A stretch of 61,002 bases of DNA, taken from assembly GCF_017104645.1 (NCBI RefSeq), contig NZ_JAAGPF010000006.1, positions 1-61,002 of the forward strand, in the 5' to 3' direction. This document shows positions 41,426-51,573 of this stretch, one piece after another. Below the pieces are notes generated by a model. It searched no databases. It saw only the letters and a list, made by a program, of their open reading frames with translations, and was not told the DNA's origin. This DNA is from Burkholderia sp. Ac-20379. GTDB taxonomy: Bacteria; Pseudomonadota; Gammaproteobacteria; Burkholderiales; Burkholderiaceae. How positions within the stretch are numbered: position 1 is the first letter of the stretch; each line of letters starts with the position of its first letter. Made by a program: the position numbers and the translations under genes.

Positions 41426-42136
41426 TCAGAGCCCGACCGAGCCGAGCCATTCCGAGAACATGCGCGCCGCGGCCGGTTCGAGCACCGGGCCGTGCAGCGC
41501 CGTGGCCGAACGCAACTGCTTCGCGTCGACGCCGGGCGCCGAACCGATTTCGCTGGCATGGCCGATCAGCCAGGCTTCGAAGGTTTCGGTCGAGACTTCC
41601 GGGTGGCATTGCAGCGCGAGGACATGCTGCCCCCACGAGAACGCCTGGTGCGCGCAATCGGGCGTGGCGGCCAGGTGGATCGCGCCGGGCGGCAGATCGA
41701 ACGTGTCGCCGTGCCAATGCAGCATCGAGGTGTGCGCACCGGACAGATGCCGCAGCGGCGACGCCTCGCCGGCCGCCGTCAACGCGAGCGGCGTCCAGCC
41801 GATTTCCTTCGCCTTGCCCGGATACACGCGCGCGCCGAGCGCCCGTGCGATCAATTGCGCGCCGAGACAGATGCCGAGCGTCGGCAGCCCGGCATCGATA
41901 CGCTGGCGGATCAGTTCGACGAGCGGCGCGGTGGTGGGATACAGATCGTCGTCGTAGGCGCTGATCGGGCCGCCGAGCACGACGAGCAACGACGGCTCGC
42001 AAGCGTCGAGCACCTCGACGCGCGAGGTGCCGACATCGACATAACGGACGCGCCGGCCGCGTGCGCCGAGCACGCGCTCGAAGCTGCCGAGATCCTCGAA
42101 GTGGACGTGGCGGATCGCTACGACTTCTGCATTCAT
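41426..42136 (-). CDS. Class I glutamine amidotransferase-like protein
   Basis: The protein has 236 residues and the GMP-synthase-type amidotransferase fold. The nucleophile elbow is LGICLGAQL with Cys90, and HPEVSTETFE carries the catalytic His and Glu. LVVLGGPISAYDDDLYP is the usual oxyanion region. GGAG precedes the ATG at 42136. Stand-alone members hydrolyse gamma-glutamyl compounds or partner a synthetase; none is adjacent. It is followed by no other gene in the transcript. The MarR gene lies 40 bases upstream on the same strand, so the two may be co-transcribed. Confidence 0.9.
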   Translation of the reverse strand: MNAEVVAIRHVHFEDLGSFERVLGARGRRVRYVDVGTSRVEVLDACEPSLLVVLGGPISAYDDDLYPTTAPLVELIRQRIDAGLPTLGICLGAQLIARALGARVYPGKAKEIGWTPLALTAAGEASPLRHLSGAHTSMLHWHGDTFDLPPGAIHLAATPDCAHQAFSWGQHVLALQCHPEVSTETFEAWLIGHASEIGSAPGVDAKQLRSATALHGPVLEPAAARMFSEWLGSVGL

Positions 42137-42176
42137 CAAACCGGGCTCCGTCTGGCGCGCCACGCGCGGCGCCTTG

Positions 42177-42818
42177 TTACAGCTGCGCGAATATCTTCCA
42201 GGTCTTCTTCTGCGTCAGTGCGTCCGCTTCTTCATGAACGGAGCAGTCGAGACGCAGATCGCTGTCGGCCATCGTCAGATTCAGCAGCGCGCAGCGGTAG
42301 CTTGCCTTGCGGCCGGCCTTGGCCGGCTCGAAGTGCTTGCAGGTCACGCACATGCGGTGTTGCGGCGCCTGGCCGGCCACCTGCAGTTCGCGCATCACCT
42401 TCAGCAGCGCGCGGTACAGCGCGCCTTGCTCGTCGCCGCCCAGAACGCCGACTGCCTTCGAGAGGAAGTCGGGCCATTGCAGCGCCTTCTTGGCCGCGGT
42501 GCGGCCACGGGCGCTGAGGCGAACGGCGAGTGCGCGGCCGTCGTCGAGCGCACGGCGCTTTTCGACGAGACCCTTGGTTTCGAGCGTGCTGACCGCATCG
42601 CTGGTGGTGGCCGCGGTCAACTGGGTTTCCCGGGCGATCTCGCCGAGACGCATCGGGCCCTTGCGCTGCAGCAGCAGCACGAGGATTTCGCCCTGCGTCG
42701 GCGTCAGACCCGCGCCTTCCGCCCAATTCCATGCTTCGCTCCGCATGGCCGTACTCAATCGCAACAGGCTGTGGGTCACACGACCCGCTGCCTCGTTCCC
42801 GTAAACGCCTTCGCTCAT
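42177..42818 (-). CDS. MarR-family regulator with a C-terminal four-cysteine domain
   Basis: Regulator of 213 residues. The winged-helix core is LTPTQGEILVLLLQRKGPMR, then LTAATTSDAVSTLETKGLVE and the wing DDGRALAVRLSARG. About 60 extra residues at the C-terminus carry Cys157, Cys160, Cys176 and Cys192 (CVTCKHFEP, YRCALLN, LDCSVHEEA). This could bind zinc or an iron-sulfur cluster or sense redox state. The start ATG is at 42818. It is probably autoregulated, and it may control the downstream amidotransferase. Confidence 0.9.
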   Translation of the reverse strand: MSEGVYGNEAAGRVTHSLLRLSTAMRSEAWNWAEGAGLTPTQGEILVLLLQRKGPMRLGEIARETQLTAATTSDAVSTLETKGLVEKRRALDDGRALAVRLSARGRTAAKKALQWPDFLSKAVGVLGGDEQGALYRALLKVMRELQVAGQAPQHRMCVTCKHFEPAKAGRKASYRCALLNLTMADSDLRLDCSVHEEADALTQKKTWKIFAQL

Positions 42819-43333
42819 AGTCTTTTCGCTGTTGCCGGCCTCGGTTCGAACCGATGGCCTTTGTGGGGAGATCCGTGTCCGGGTCTGTCATCGAGCATCG
42901 AGATGCAGTGTCCGGAACGGCGCACCGATGCCCGTTCACCATGACTGATACGCCACGAACCGGCCTGCCAACGCAGTGCTATCCGGCACCGTCGTTCGCA
43001 AAGCCGACATTCTAAGCGAGAGCAGAAAATCGCACAGCTAAGTTATCCAAATAAGTCTGTGGATAAATCCGGGATAACTAAACGATCCGCCTGTGCCATT
43101 AAGAACGACTCTCATGTGCACGCACGCAACTGCTTTCAATCGACAAACAGGCAAGCACGGCAGGAGAGCGAAACGATCGTGCGCGGGACGCGCAGAGCCT
43201 TGAGTTTGCTGGGAAAGCGCCGGTTATCCACAAGCGCCCGGGGGAAATTGATTCAGACTACTACATTTGTCCGGCCGGCCCGAAAGCCGGTCGGACTTTC
43301 TGCCGCAGATACCGGCGGCGGAAATAGTCTTTT
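42819..43333. other. Intergenic region with two perfect DnaA boxes
   Basis: No gene is supported. DnaA-box 9-mers lie at 43058-43066 (TGTGGATAA) and 43224-43232 (TTATCCACA), with a one-mismatch TTATCCAAA at 43043-43051. A near-perfect 11-bp inverted repeat at 43269-43296 lies just beyond the YbdK-gene stop. The first 150 bases should contain the marR promoter. The region is AT-richer than adjacent coding DNA. Confidence 0.6.
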
Positions 43334-44506
<1,173 letters not shown>

Positions 44507-45721
44507 TCAGCTTGCGTCGCGCCGTTCGCCCACCGCCGACAGGCTGCGATAGACGAAGGCCGGACCGACAAGCTGCAGCAGCACGATCGAACACATCACG
44601 ACCGCGCGCAGATGCGGATCGAAGTTCGGATACATCTGATAGGTGTCGTCGACGAGCAGGTAGGCCAGCGCCGACATCGGCGCGAGCGACAGGCCCAGCG
44701 CCACGCCCTGCTTCACGTTGATGCCGCTCTTCCTGGCGAACGCCACCACGCCGATCAGCTTGGCGACGATGCGCGTGGCGATCAGCACCAGCGCGATCAG
44801 CCCGCCGGTGGCGAGGTCGTGCCAGGTGAATGAGGTCAGCGTCAGCACGAACAGAATGACGGTCAGCAACCAGCCGGCCGTGCCGAAATGCTCGGGCCAG
44901 AGTTGCGGACGCGCTTCGAGATTCTTCACGACGATGCCGGCCAGCAGCAGCGTCAGCACGGTCGACAGCTTGAGCGCCTGGGCGATCGCGATCGCCAGGA
45001 CCACCAGGCCGAACAGCGCGACGAACGAATGCTCGTCGCGCATGGCCGGCGCGATGTGACGGAACAGGTAATTGCAGGCGCGCGCGAGCAGGTACGCGAG
45101 GAGCATCGAGCCGGCGATCAGATACAACGGCTGCAGGATCGTCGCGAACACGTTGCCGTATTCCTCCTGGTGCAGCCAGCTTGTCAGCAATTTCGTCAGA
45201 ACCACCGAATACACGCTGTTGAGCGCGGTCAGCGTCAGCAGACGCTGCGAGACCTGCCCTTCCGCGCGCAGTTCGGTCTTCAATTGAATGGCCATGGCGG
45301 GCGACGTCGCCACGGCGATCGCCGCCAGCACGATCGACACCATCGCCGGCACGTTCAGCACGAGCAGCACCGTGAGCACCAACGCGAACGTCAACGTGGC
45401 TTCGGCCACGCTGGTGGCGATCAGCCAGGGGTTGCGGCGGATCCAGCGCAGATCGAGCCGGCTGCCGAGTTCGAACAGCAGCAGGCCGAGCGCGACGTTG
45501 ATCAGGAGGCGCGCGGTGTCGCTGGTGCTGGCGTCGATCGCACCAAATCCGGCCGAGCCGGCGATCAGGCCGATCACGGCATAGCCGGTGACGCGCGGCA
45601 AGCGCCAGGCGCGGTAGCAGAGTTCGCCGCACAGGCCCGCAGCGAACAGCGCGATGCCGGCCCAGAACACGGCGTCGGGTACGAGCGGCCAATTCGGTAG
45701 AAACGAGAATGCCGACTTCAT
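44507..45721 (-). CDS. Monovalent cation/proton antiporter (CPA2-like)
   Basis: Integral membrane protein of 404 residues with about eleven hydrophobic segments, of the sodium/potassium-proton exchanger family (KefB/GerN-like membrane part). LPRVTGYAVIGLIAGSAGFG at the N-terminus, LLLFELGSRLDLRWIRRNP and AIAVATSPAMAIQLKTELRA match the family. No TrkA-N regulatory domain follows, so it is a membrane-only form. I chose the ATG at 45721, preceded by AGGAG; the upstream frame has no family match. It is the first gene to the left of the candidate oriC. Confidence 0.9.
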   Translation of the reverse strand: MKSAFSFLPNWPLVPDAVFWAGIALFAAGLCGELCYRAWRLPRVTGYAVIGLIAGSAGFGAIDASTSDTARLLINVALGLLLFELGSRLDLRWIRRNPWLIATSVAEATLTFALVLTVLLVLNVPAMVSIVLAAIAVATSPAMAIQLKTELRAEGQVSQRLLTLTALNSVYSVVLTKLLTSWLHQEEYGNVFATILQPLYLIAGSMLLAYLLARACNYLFRHIAPAMRDEHSFVALFGLVVLAIAIAQALKLSTVLTLLLAGIVVKNLEARPQLWPEHFGTAGWLLTVILFVLTLTSFTWHDLATGGLIALVLIATRIVAKLIGVVAFARKSGINVKQGVALGLSLAPMSALAYLLVDDTYQMYPNFDPHLRAVVMCSIVLLQLVGPAFVYRSLSAVGERRDAS

Positions 45722-46204
45722 CGAGGTGAACTCTCCTATACGAAGGCAACCGGCTGCGACGCTGGGTCGAGCGTGTCGAACGAAATGGCGCGCTGGCTTG
45801 GCTGGTTGCCCCGTTGTTGTTGTGTGCTGGATCAGGGCGTCAGGACACGGGATTTCCCGATTCGCGGCGCTTGAGGATGCCGCTCGGGCAACGGCCGATC
45901 TGACTGCCGGCCTGGCGTGACGGAAACAGCGCGATCTCTCATCCTCAGATTCCGATTCGCTTGAACTGTTCCTGGTGTGCTGCACCGGTGGCATCCCGGT
46001 ACAGCGCGGTGGTGTCCGATTGTGCCACATCTATTTCGCACCGGATCGGATTTATCCGAGCGCTGGCCGGCCGGCGGATGCCATGGGTTTATAACCACAG
46101 GTTTACCTGTATGTATACGTAGTAGTAGTTAACAACAGCACCGATTTTCTGTGGATAACCCCGGTAAACCTCACAGATTCATGGATTTGCCAAACTCATA
46201 AGAC

Positions 46205-46368
46205 GCCGCACAGCCTGTGTGCTCGCACAGTGATTCACAGAACAACTTTTGCTGTGCTGTGCGGCCGCCTCAAGTTACCCCGTTTACGTCCACTGTGGTT
46301 ACACAGAGAACTCACGGGGAATCCGTGTGCTTATCCACAGATGCCGGTGGATAAGCTGCGCCGCACAG
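46205..46368. repeat. Repeated GCCGCACAG motif within the candidate origin
   Basis: GCCGCACAG occurs at 46205-46213 and 46360-46368, and inverted (CTGTGCGGC) at 46257-46265. The first and inverted copies can pair across 43 bases. Confidence 0.7.
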
Positions 46369-46393
46369 CCGCCGTTTTCGGGGCGGCTGTGCG
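46362..46393. repeat. 12-bp inverted repeat at the origin/mnmC boundary
   Basis: CGCACAGCCGCC (46362-46373) pairs perfectly with GGCGGCTGTGCG (46382-46393) across eight bases. It could be the 3' hairpin of the leftward mnmC transcript, though no T-run follows, or a structure belonging to the origin. Confidence 0.75.
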
Positions 46394-46474
46394 CAATCGT
46401 GCTGGCGTAAGCGGGGATGGGTGAAGGCGGGGATGCCGTGCGGCGCACCGTTGGCGCGGCAGGCGGACGGCGTT

Positions 46475-48448
46475 TCAGCCGGCGCGGCCCTGGCGCAGGG
46501 CGCGGAGCAGGAAGCGTGCGGGATCGATCGCTTCGGCCAGCTCGCGTTCGATCGGCCAGGGCTCGCCGTCGAGCTGCGAGGCGATCAGTTCGGCGCACAA
46601 CGCGGCCCAGATGAACCCGCGCGAACCGAAGCCGAATGCGCCGTAGAGGCCGGCCGCACGCGGCACGTCGCGTGCCTGCGCGCCCGATAGCGCGGCGGCT
46701 CGGGCGGCCGCTTCGGCTTCGTCGCCCAGCTCGCCCGCCATCGGCAGGCGGTCGCTCGCCACGCAGCGGAACGCCACGCGGCCGGCCAGCGTGGCCGGAT
46801 CCGCCATGGCGGCTGTATCGATGTTGCTGCATGGCAGCAGCGCGGCGAGCCGGGCCAAGTTCTCGCGATGGCCGCTGGCGCGCAGGGCCGGATCCGCGTC
46901 GTCGGGATCGTAGGTCGCACCGGTCAGGGCGGTGCCGTCGGCGAATGGAATCAGGTAGCCGTCGCCGATCGCCGGCAGCGCGACGGCGGGTGCGACGCCA
47001 GCCGGCAGCACGGTCAGTTGGCCGCGCACGATCTGCACCGGCGCATGACGCAACTGCGCGACGCGCGGCGCGTCGGCCGCATTGGCGACGATCGCCACCG
47101 ACGCCTCGGCCAGCGTCTTGCCCGCGGCATCGACGGCGCGCCAACCGCCGCCGTCGCGCGGCACGAGCTGCGCGACCGCCACGCCATGCAGGCGCGTGAG
47201 CCGCTCGCCCGCCATCGCGCACGCAGCGCTCGCGAGCGCCGCCGGATCGAGCGAGCCGCCGTGCGGAAAGAACCATCCGCCGTGCGCCGTAGCGGTGTGC
47301 AGGCGCTCGGCCGCCTGGTCGCGCGTGAGCAGAACGGCCAGCGTTTCCGGCATGCCGAGCGCGGCCGCGGCCGCCTGCATGCGTTCGAACTCGTCGTCGT
47401 TGCAAGCCAGTTGCAGCAGGCCGTTCGCGCTGCGGGCGAAGTCGTGACCGGCTGCCTCGAACGCACGCCAGCGCGACAGCGCATACAGATAGCCGGCGCG
47501 CGACAGCCGTGCGCCGAAGTTGTCGTCGATCGCGACGAGCGGATGAAACACGCCGGCCGGATTGCCCGACGCTTCGCCTGCCACGTCGTCGCGACGTTCG
47601 ATCAGCGTGACGCGCCAGCCGCGCGCCGTAAGACGCTCGGCAAGCGCGCTGCCGGCAAGCCCGGCGCCGATCACGATCGCATCGCGTGCCGCGACGTCGC
47701 AAGCGCGCGGCGGCTCGTGGCGGCGCACCTTCCAGCGCGGCGCGAAAATACCCGCACGATGTTCTTCCCGATACGAAAAGCCCGCGTTTTGCAGGGCTTT
47801 TCGCATCGCGTCGTCGATCGTATCGATGGCGAACGTGGCATCTTCATCGGCCAGCTTGGCGAGCGCGCGACATGCGGCGTCGGCATTGCCGCCGCGATTG
47901 TTCCGGACTGCGAAGGTATCGAGATGGAACGCATCGGCGCGCAGCACGAGCGACGACAGCATCGCATCGGGATCGCCGAACGCGAGCGTCAGGATCACGC
48001 CGCCGGCATCGAATTCCAGGCGATGCAGGCCCGGCGCGAGGATCGGCCACGCGCCGGCAAGCGCATCGATCAGGCGTTCGAATTCCGATGTCATAGTGGT
48101 TGCATTCGCAACCATACGTTCGGCGGCCCGGCGCAGATCGTCGCGTGAAAACGGATGCGCCTCGATTGCTACGTAGTGCAGACGTTCGCTTCGAGCCGGA
48201 TCGGCGCGCCACGCGGCCCAGGTGGCGAGAAAGCGCCATCCGGCGCCGAAGCCGGTTTCGACGATCGTGAAGCTGCGCCGCCCGCGCCAGCGCTCGGGCA
48301 GCCCGTTGCCGTGCAGGAAGCCGCTGCCGGCTTGCGCTGGCGCAGCATATGTTTCGGTTGCGGCAGGCTGCAGAGCGCCATGAACGGACGAAACGAGCGC
48401 GCCGTTTTCGCGGAGCTCGAGCGTGGCAGGGATCAGTCGGTCGGTCAT
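46475..48448 (-). CDS. mnmC: MnmC: tRNA U34 modification enzyme with degenerate methyltransferase half
   Basis: MnmC normally removes the carboxymethyl of cmnm5U34 (C-terminal FAD domain) and then methylates nm5U34 (N-terminal domain). In this 657-residue protein the FAD half looks intact: AIVIGAGLAGSALAERLTAR, GEASGNPAGVFHPL, GDGYLIPFADGT and GLYGAFGFGSRGFIWAALCA. The methyltransferase half keeps GFGAG (66-70) and Asp177, but the usual LDGFAPxKNPxMW block reads LDTFAVRNNRGGN. The segment between it and FAPRWKVRRHE also appears shortened relative to relatives I recall. I chose the ATG at 48448. The frame is open throughout. Confidence 0.9.
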   Translation of the reverse strand: MTDRLIPATLELRENGALVSSVHGALQPAATETYAAPAQAGSGFLHGNGLPERWRGRRSFTIVETGFGAGWRFLATWAAWRADPARSERLHYVAIEAHPFSRDDLRRAAERMVANATTMTSEFERLIDALAGAWPILAPGLHRLEFDAGGVILTLAFGDPDAMLSSLVLRADAFHLDTFAVRNNRGGNADAACRALAKLADEDATFAIDTIDDAMRKALQNAGFSYREEHRAGIFAPRWKVRRHEPPRACDVAARDAIVIGAGLAGSALAERLTARGWRVTLIERRDDVAGEASGNPAGVFHPLVAIDDNFGARLSRAGYLYALSRWRAFEAAGHDFARSANGLLQLACNDDEFERMQAAAAALGMPETLAVLLTRDQAAERLHTATAHGGWFFPHGGSLDPAALASAACAMAGERLTRLHGVAVAQLVPRDGGGWRAVDAAGKTLAEASVAIVANAADAPRVAQLRHAPVQIVRGQLTVLPAGVAPAVALPAIGDGYLIPFADGTALTGATYDPDDADPALRASGHRENLARLAALLPCSNIDTAAMADPATLAGRVAFRCVASDRLPMAGELGDEAEAAARAAALSGAQARDVPRAAGLYGAFGFGSRGFIWAALCAELIASQLDGEPWPIERELAEAIDPARFLLRALRQGRAG

Positions 48449-48828
48449 GCGAAACATTCGAAATGGGCCGGCATCGGCCTGGAAGCCCCGCCCCGCTTGG
48501 CGTTGGCAAAAACCAACGTCGCCGCGCGAGGCCAGGTTCGCACGCTTGACAAGGCCGTACGGTGCGCGGCAAAAATGCGGGCAACGGCGCTGGAATCCGG
48601 CAAAATCCGGATGAAAATCTTTGAAACCCTTGTCGTTATTGGGTTTGCGCTGCGCTATCATAGCAAGCGCCGTAAAGCGGAAGCGCCTCAGGCGCCTTCG
48701 CTGTTACGAGGCGCGGCGCGGTCCGACTGCGCCCTGCCGTCGCCGCGAACTGCGATGCAACGGTAGGCGTACGTATAATCGGCGCGTCCGCGCTGTTCGT
48801 GTCAACTTAACCTGAGAAAGGAACCTTA
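48449..48828. other. mnmC-hup divergent region
   Basis: No gene is supported. The plus-strand hup promoter probably lies here: a perfect -10 is annotated at 48774, and a second TATCAT (48656-48661) lacks a good -35. The leftward mnmC promoter must lie in the first 150 bases but is not clear. Confidence 0.5.
48774..48779 (+). promoter_or_regulatory. Perfect -10 element upstream of hup
   Basis: TATAAT lies 50 bases before the hup ATG. The -35 at 17 bases (TGCGAT) is weak. AAAGGA at 48818-48823 is the ribosome site for the ATG at 48829. Confidence 0.55.
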
Positions 48829-49107
48829 ATGAACAAACAGGAACTGATCGACGCCGTCGCCGCACAGACGGGCGCCAGCAAGGCACAAACCGGCGAAACG
48901 CTGGACACGCTCCTCGAAGTGATCAAGAAGGCCGTGTCGAAAGGCGACGCGGTTCAGTTGATCGGCTTCGGCAGCTTCGGCTCGGGTAAGCGTGCAGCAC
49001 GTACCGGCCGCAACCCGAAGACGGGCGAAACCATCAAGATTCCGGCAGCCAAGACCGTCAAGTTCACGGCTGGCAAGGCATTCAAGGATGCAGTGAACAA
49101 GCGCTAA
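48829..49107 (+). CDS. hupB: DNA-binding protein HU (beta type)
   Basis: Nucleoid protein of 92 residues that bends and compacts DNA as a dimer. It starts [20 protein letters not shown]. The DNA-binding arm is [20 protein letters not shown], with the conserved RTGRNP tip, and the C-terminus is [13 protein letters not shown]. Strong ribosome site and terminator suggest high expression. It lies 2.4 kb from the candidate origin. Confidence 0.98.
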   Translation: MNKQELIDAVAAQTGASKAQTGETLDTLLEVIKKAVSKGDAVQLIGFGSFGSGKRAARTGRNPKTGETIKIPAAKTVKFTAGKAFKDAVNKR

Positions 49108-49126
49108 GTTCTGCGTTTGTGAACGG

Positions 49127-49155
49127 AAAAACCCGCCTTTCGGCGGGTTTTTTTT
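49127..49155 (+). terminator. Intrinsic terminator of hup
   Basis: AAAACCCGCC (49128-49137), loop TTTC, GGCGGGTTTT (49142-49151) followed by more Ts, twenty bases after the hup stop. The A-run before the stem makes it potentially usable leftward too. Confidence 0.92.
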
Positions 49156-49202
49156 CGTCCCCGGCATGACGCCGGGGCGCGGTTGCGCAGCAGGATGCGC
49201 GC

Positions 49203-50510
<1,308 letters not shown>

Positions 50511-50751
50511 GGCGATGGGTACCCCGGAAAAAGACGAAAGCGGCCGCCCGCGCGAGCGCATGGCGGCATGAAAGCCGCATTGTGCATCAAACGCGCGGGT
50601 GGGCGGACTTGCCGGGCAGGCTGGAGGGGAATCGGGCGGGAGAAGCAGGCAGGAGAAGCGGGGGGACAACGAGGACAACGGATGGACGGCTGCCGGGAGA
50701 CGGCGGCCCGACGGTGCGTTCGCGCCACGGCCCGAACGCACCGCTCGCGAC

Positions 50752-51207
50752 TCAGTGCGGTTCGTTCGCCGTCGGCAGCAGGCGCCATTTGGCCAGGATC
50801 GCCGCGATCTGCCGCGCGTATTTATCCCGCAGCGACGGCGTTTCGGAGTGATAGGCGCCGACCGCCGCCCAGGTGTTGCCGAACTTGTTCATCTTCTGAC
50901 GCAGGTGCCACGCCGCAATATAGACGTTCTTGCACGGCTGCATCAGCGTGTCCTTGGTGATCCCGTATTGGGACAGCCGCGACAGATGGATCGAGTTGAT
51001 CTGCATGATCCCGTAATCGGTCGAACCGTTCGCATTCCGGTTGATCGCGTCGGGTGTGTTGTGGGATTCCTGCCACGCGATGGCGCGAAGGATCAGCGGA
51101 TTGACCTTCTGATACTTGGCGGCTTCGTCGTAACAGTCGGCATGCGCGGGGGCGCTGAAGCCGGCTGCGGCAAGCCACGACACGAGAAGAAAACACCTAA
51201 TTTGCAT
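50752..51207 (-). CDS. Small periplasmic lytic transglycosylase (SLT/IagB-VirB1 type)
   Basis: Peptidoglycan lyase of 151 residues with a signal peptide ending at AHA. The catalytic glutamate is Glu47 in [30 protein letters not shown] is the typical substrate-groove motif and AVGAYHSE the third motif. Two cysteines (25 and about 92) may form a disulfide, as in IagB-like enzymes that open the wall for secretion machines. It is divergent from gspD, 366 bases away, so it may help the type II secretin cross the wall (inference). Confidence 0.9.
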   Translation of the reverse strand: MQIRCFLLVSWLAAAGFSAPAHADCYDEAAKYQKVNPLILRAIAWQESHNTPDAINRNANGSTDYGIMQINSIHLSRLSQYGITKDTLMQPCKNVYIAAWHLRQKMNKFGNTWAAVGAYHSETPSLRDKYARQIAAILAKWRLLPTANEPH

Positions 51208-51573
51208 TAGGAAGCCTTCAAATAGCTGGAAAAACGGGAAATCGGGGCGGGAAAACCCCCAACGCGGAAAGCGGGCGCAGGCGCTGCGCCGCCCGTATCA
51301 TACCGGTGCCTTGGCGCATCCTGCCACCGCCAGCGGCGGATGTTGCGGGCAGCGGACACGGACTTTTCCGGGGCTTTTTATTTAGAAATCTTGCGAAAAC
51401 TTGCTAAAAAAATAGGCCGATCCGCAGCTCTTGTGACCGAAATGCAAAAAGCGAGAGCCCTCTCGACCAATGTGATATTTCGGACACGAAAAGCTGATAA
51501 TGTCCGTTTTTTGATTTCCGCAACCACGCTCTACCGTCGGATACGGCCTTACCCGGCATCGACTACCCACCAC
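51208..51573. other. Upstream region of gspD
   Basis: No gene is supported. The stretch 51370-51520 is AT-rich and should contain the gsp promoter; TGATAT-N17-GATAAT (51473-51501) is a weak candidate. CGGACA (51481-51486) and TGTCCG (51501-51506) followed by six Ts could form a small attenuator-like hairpin. Confidence 0.45.

Larger units (their letters stand above)
46089..46393. other. Candidate chromosome 1 replication origin (oriC)
   Basis: Perfect DnaA boxes lie at 46150-46158 (TGTGGATAA) and 46331-46339 (TTATCCACA). One-mismatch boxes lie at 46231-46239 (TGATTCACA) and 46346-46354 (GGTGGATAA). An AT-rich stretch (46101-46133) holds TAGTAGTAG at 46120-46128, like the DnaA-trio unwinding element, and GTTAAC. 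GTTTACC (46101-46107) and GGTAAAC (46163-46169) flank it as an inverted repeat. Nearby gene content (parABS, mnmG/rsmG, atp, HU) and mostly outward gene orientation support an origin. dnaA itself is not in the window. Confidence 0.65.
45722..46474. other. Intergenic region holding the candidate replication origin
   Basis: No gene is supported. The left half (45722-46080) has the leftward promoter region of the antiporter gene. The right half is AT-richer and carries DnaA boxes and inverted repeats, annotated separately. The mnmC stop lies at 46475. Confidence 0.6.

Noticed and set aside
43043-43232. This DnaA-box patch as the main origin
   Set aside because: It has fewer boxes, no AT-rich triplet run and no flanking dyads compared with 46.1-46.4 kb; kept as a secondary finding.
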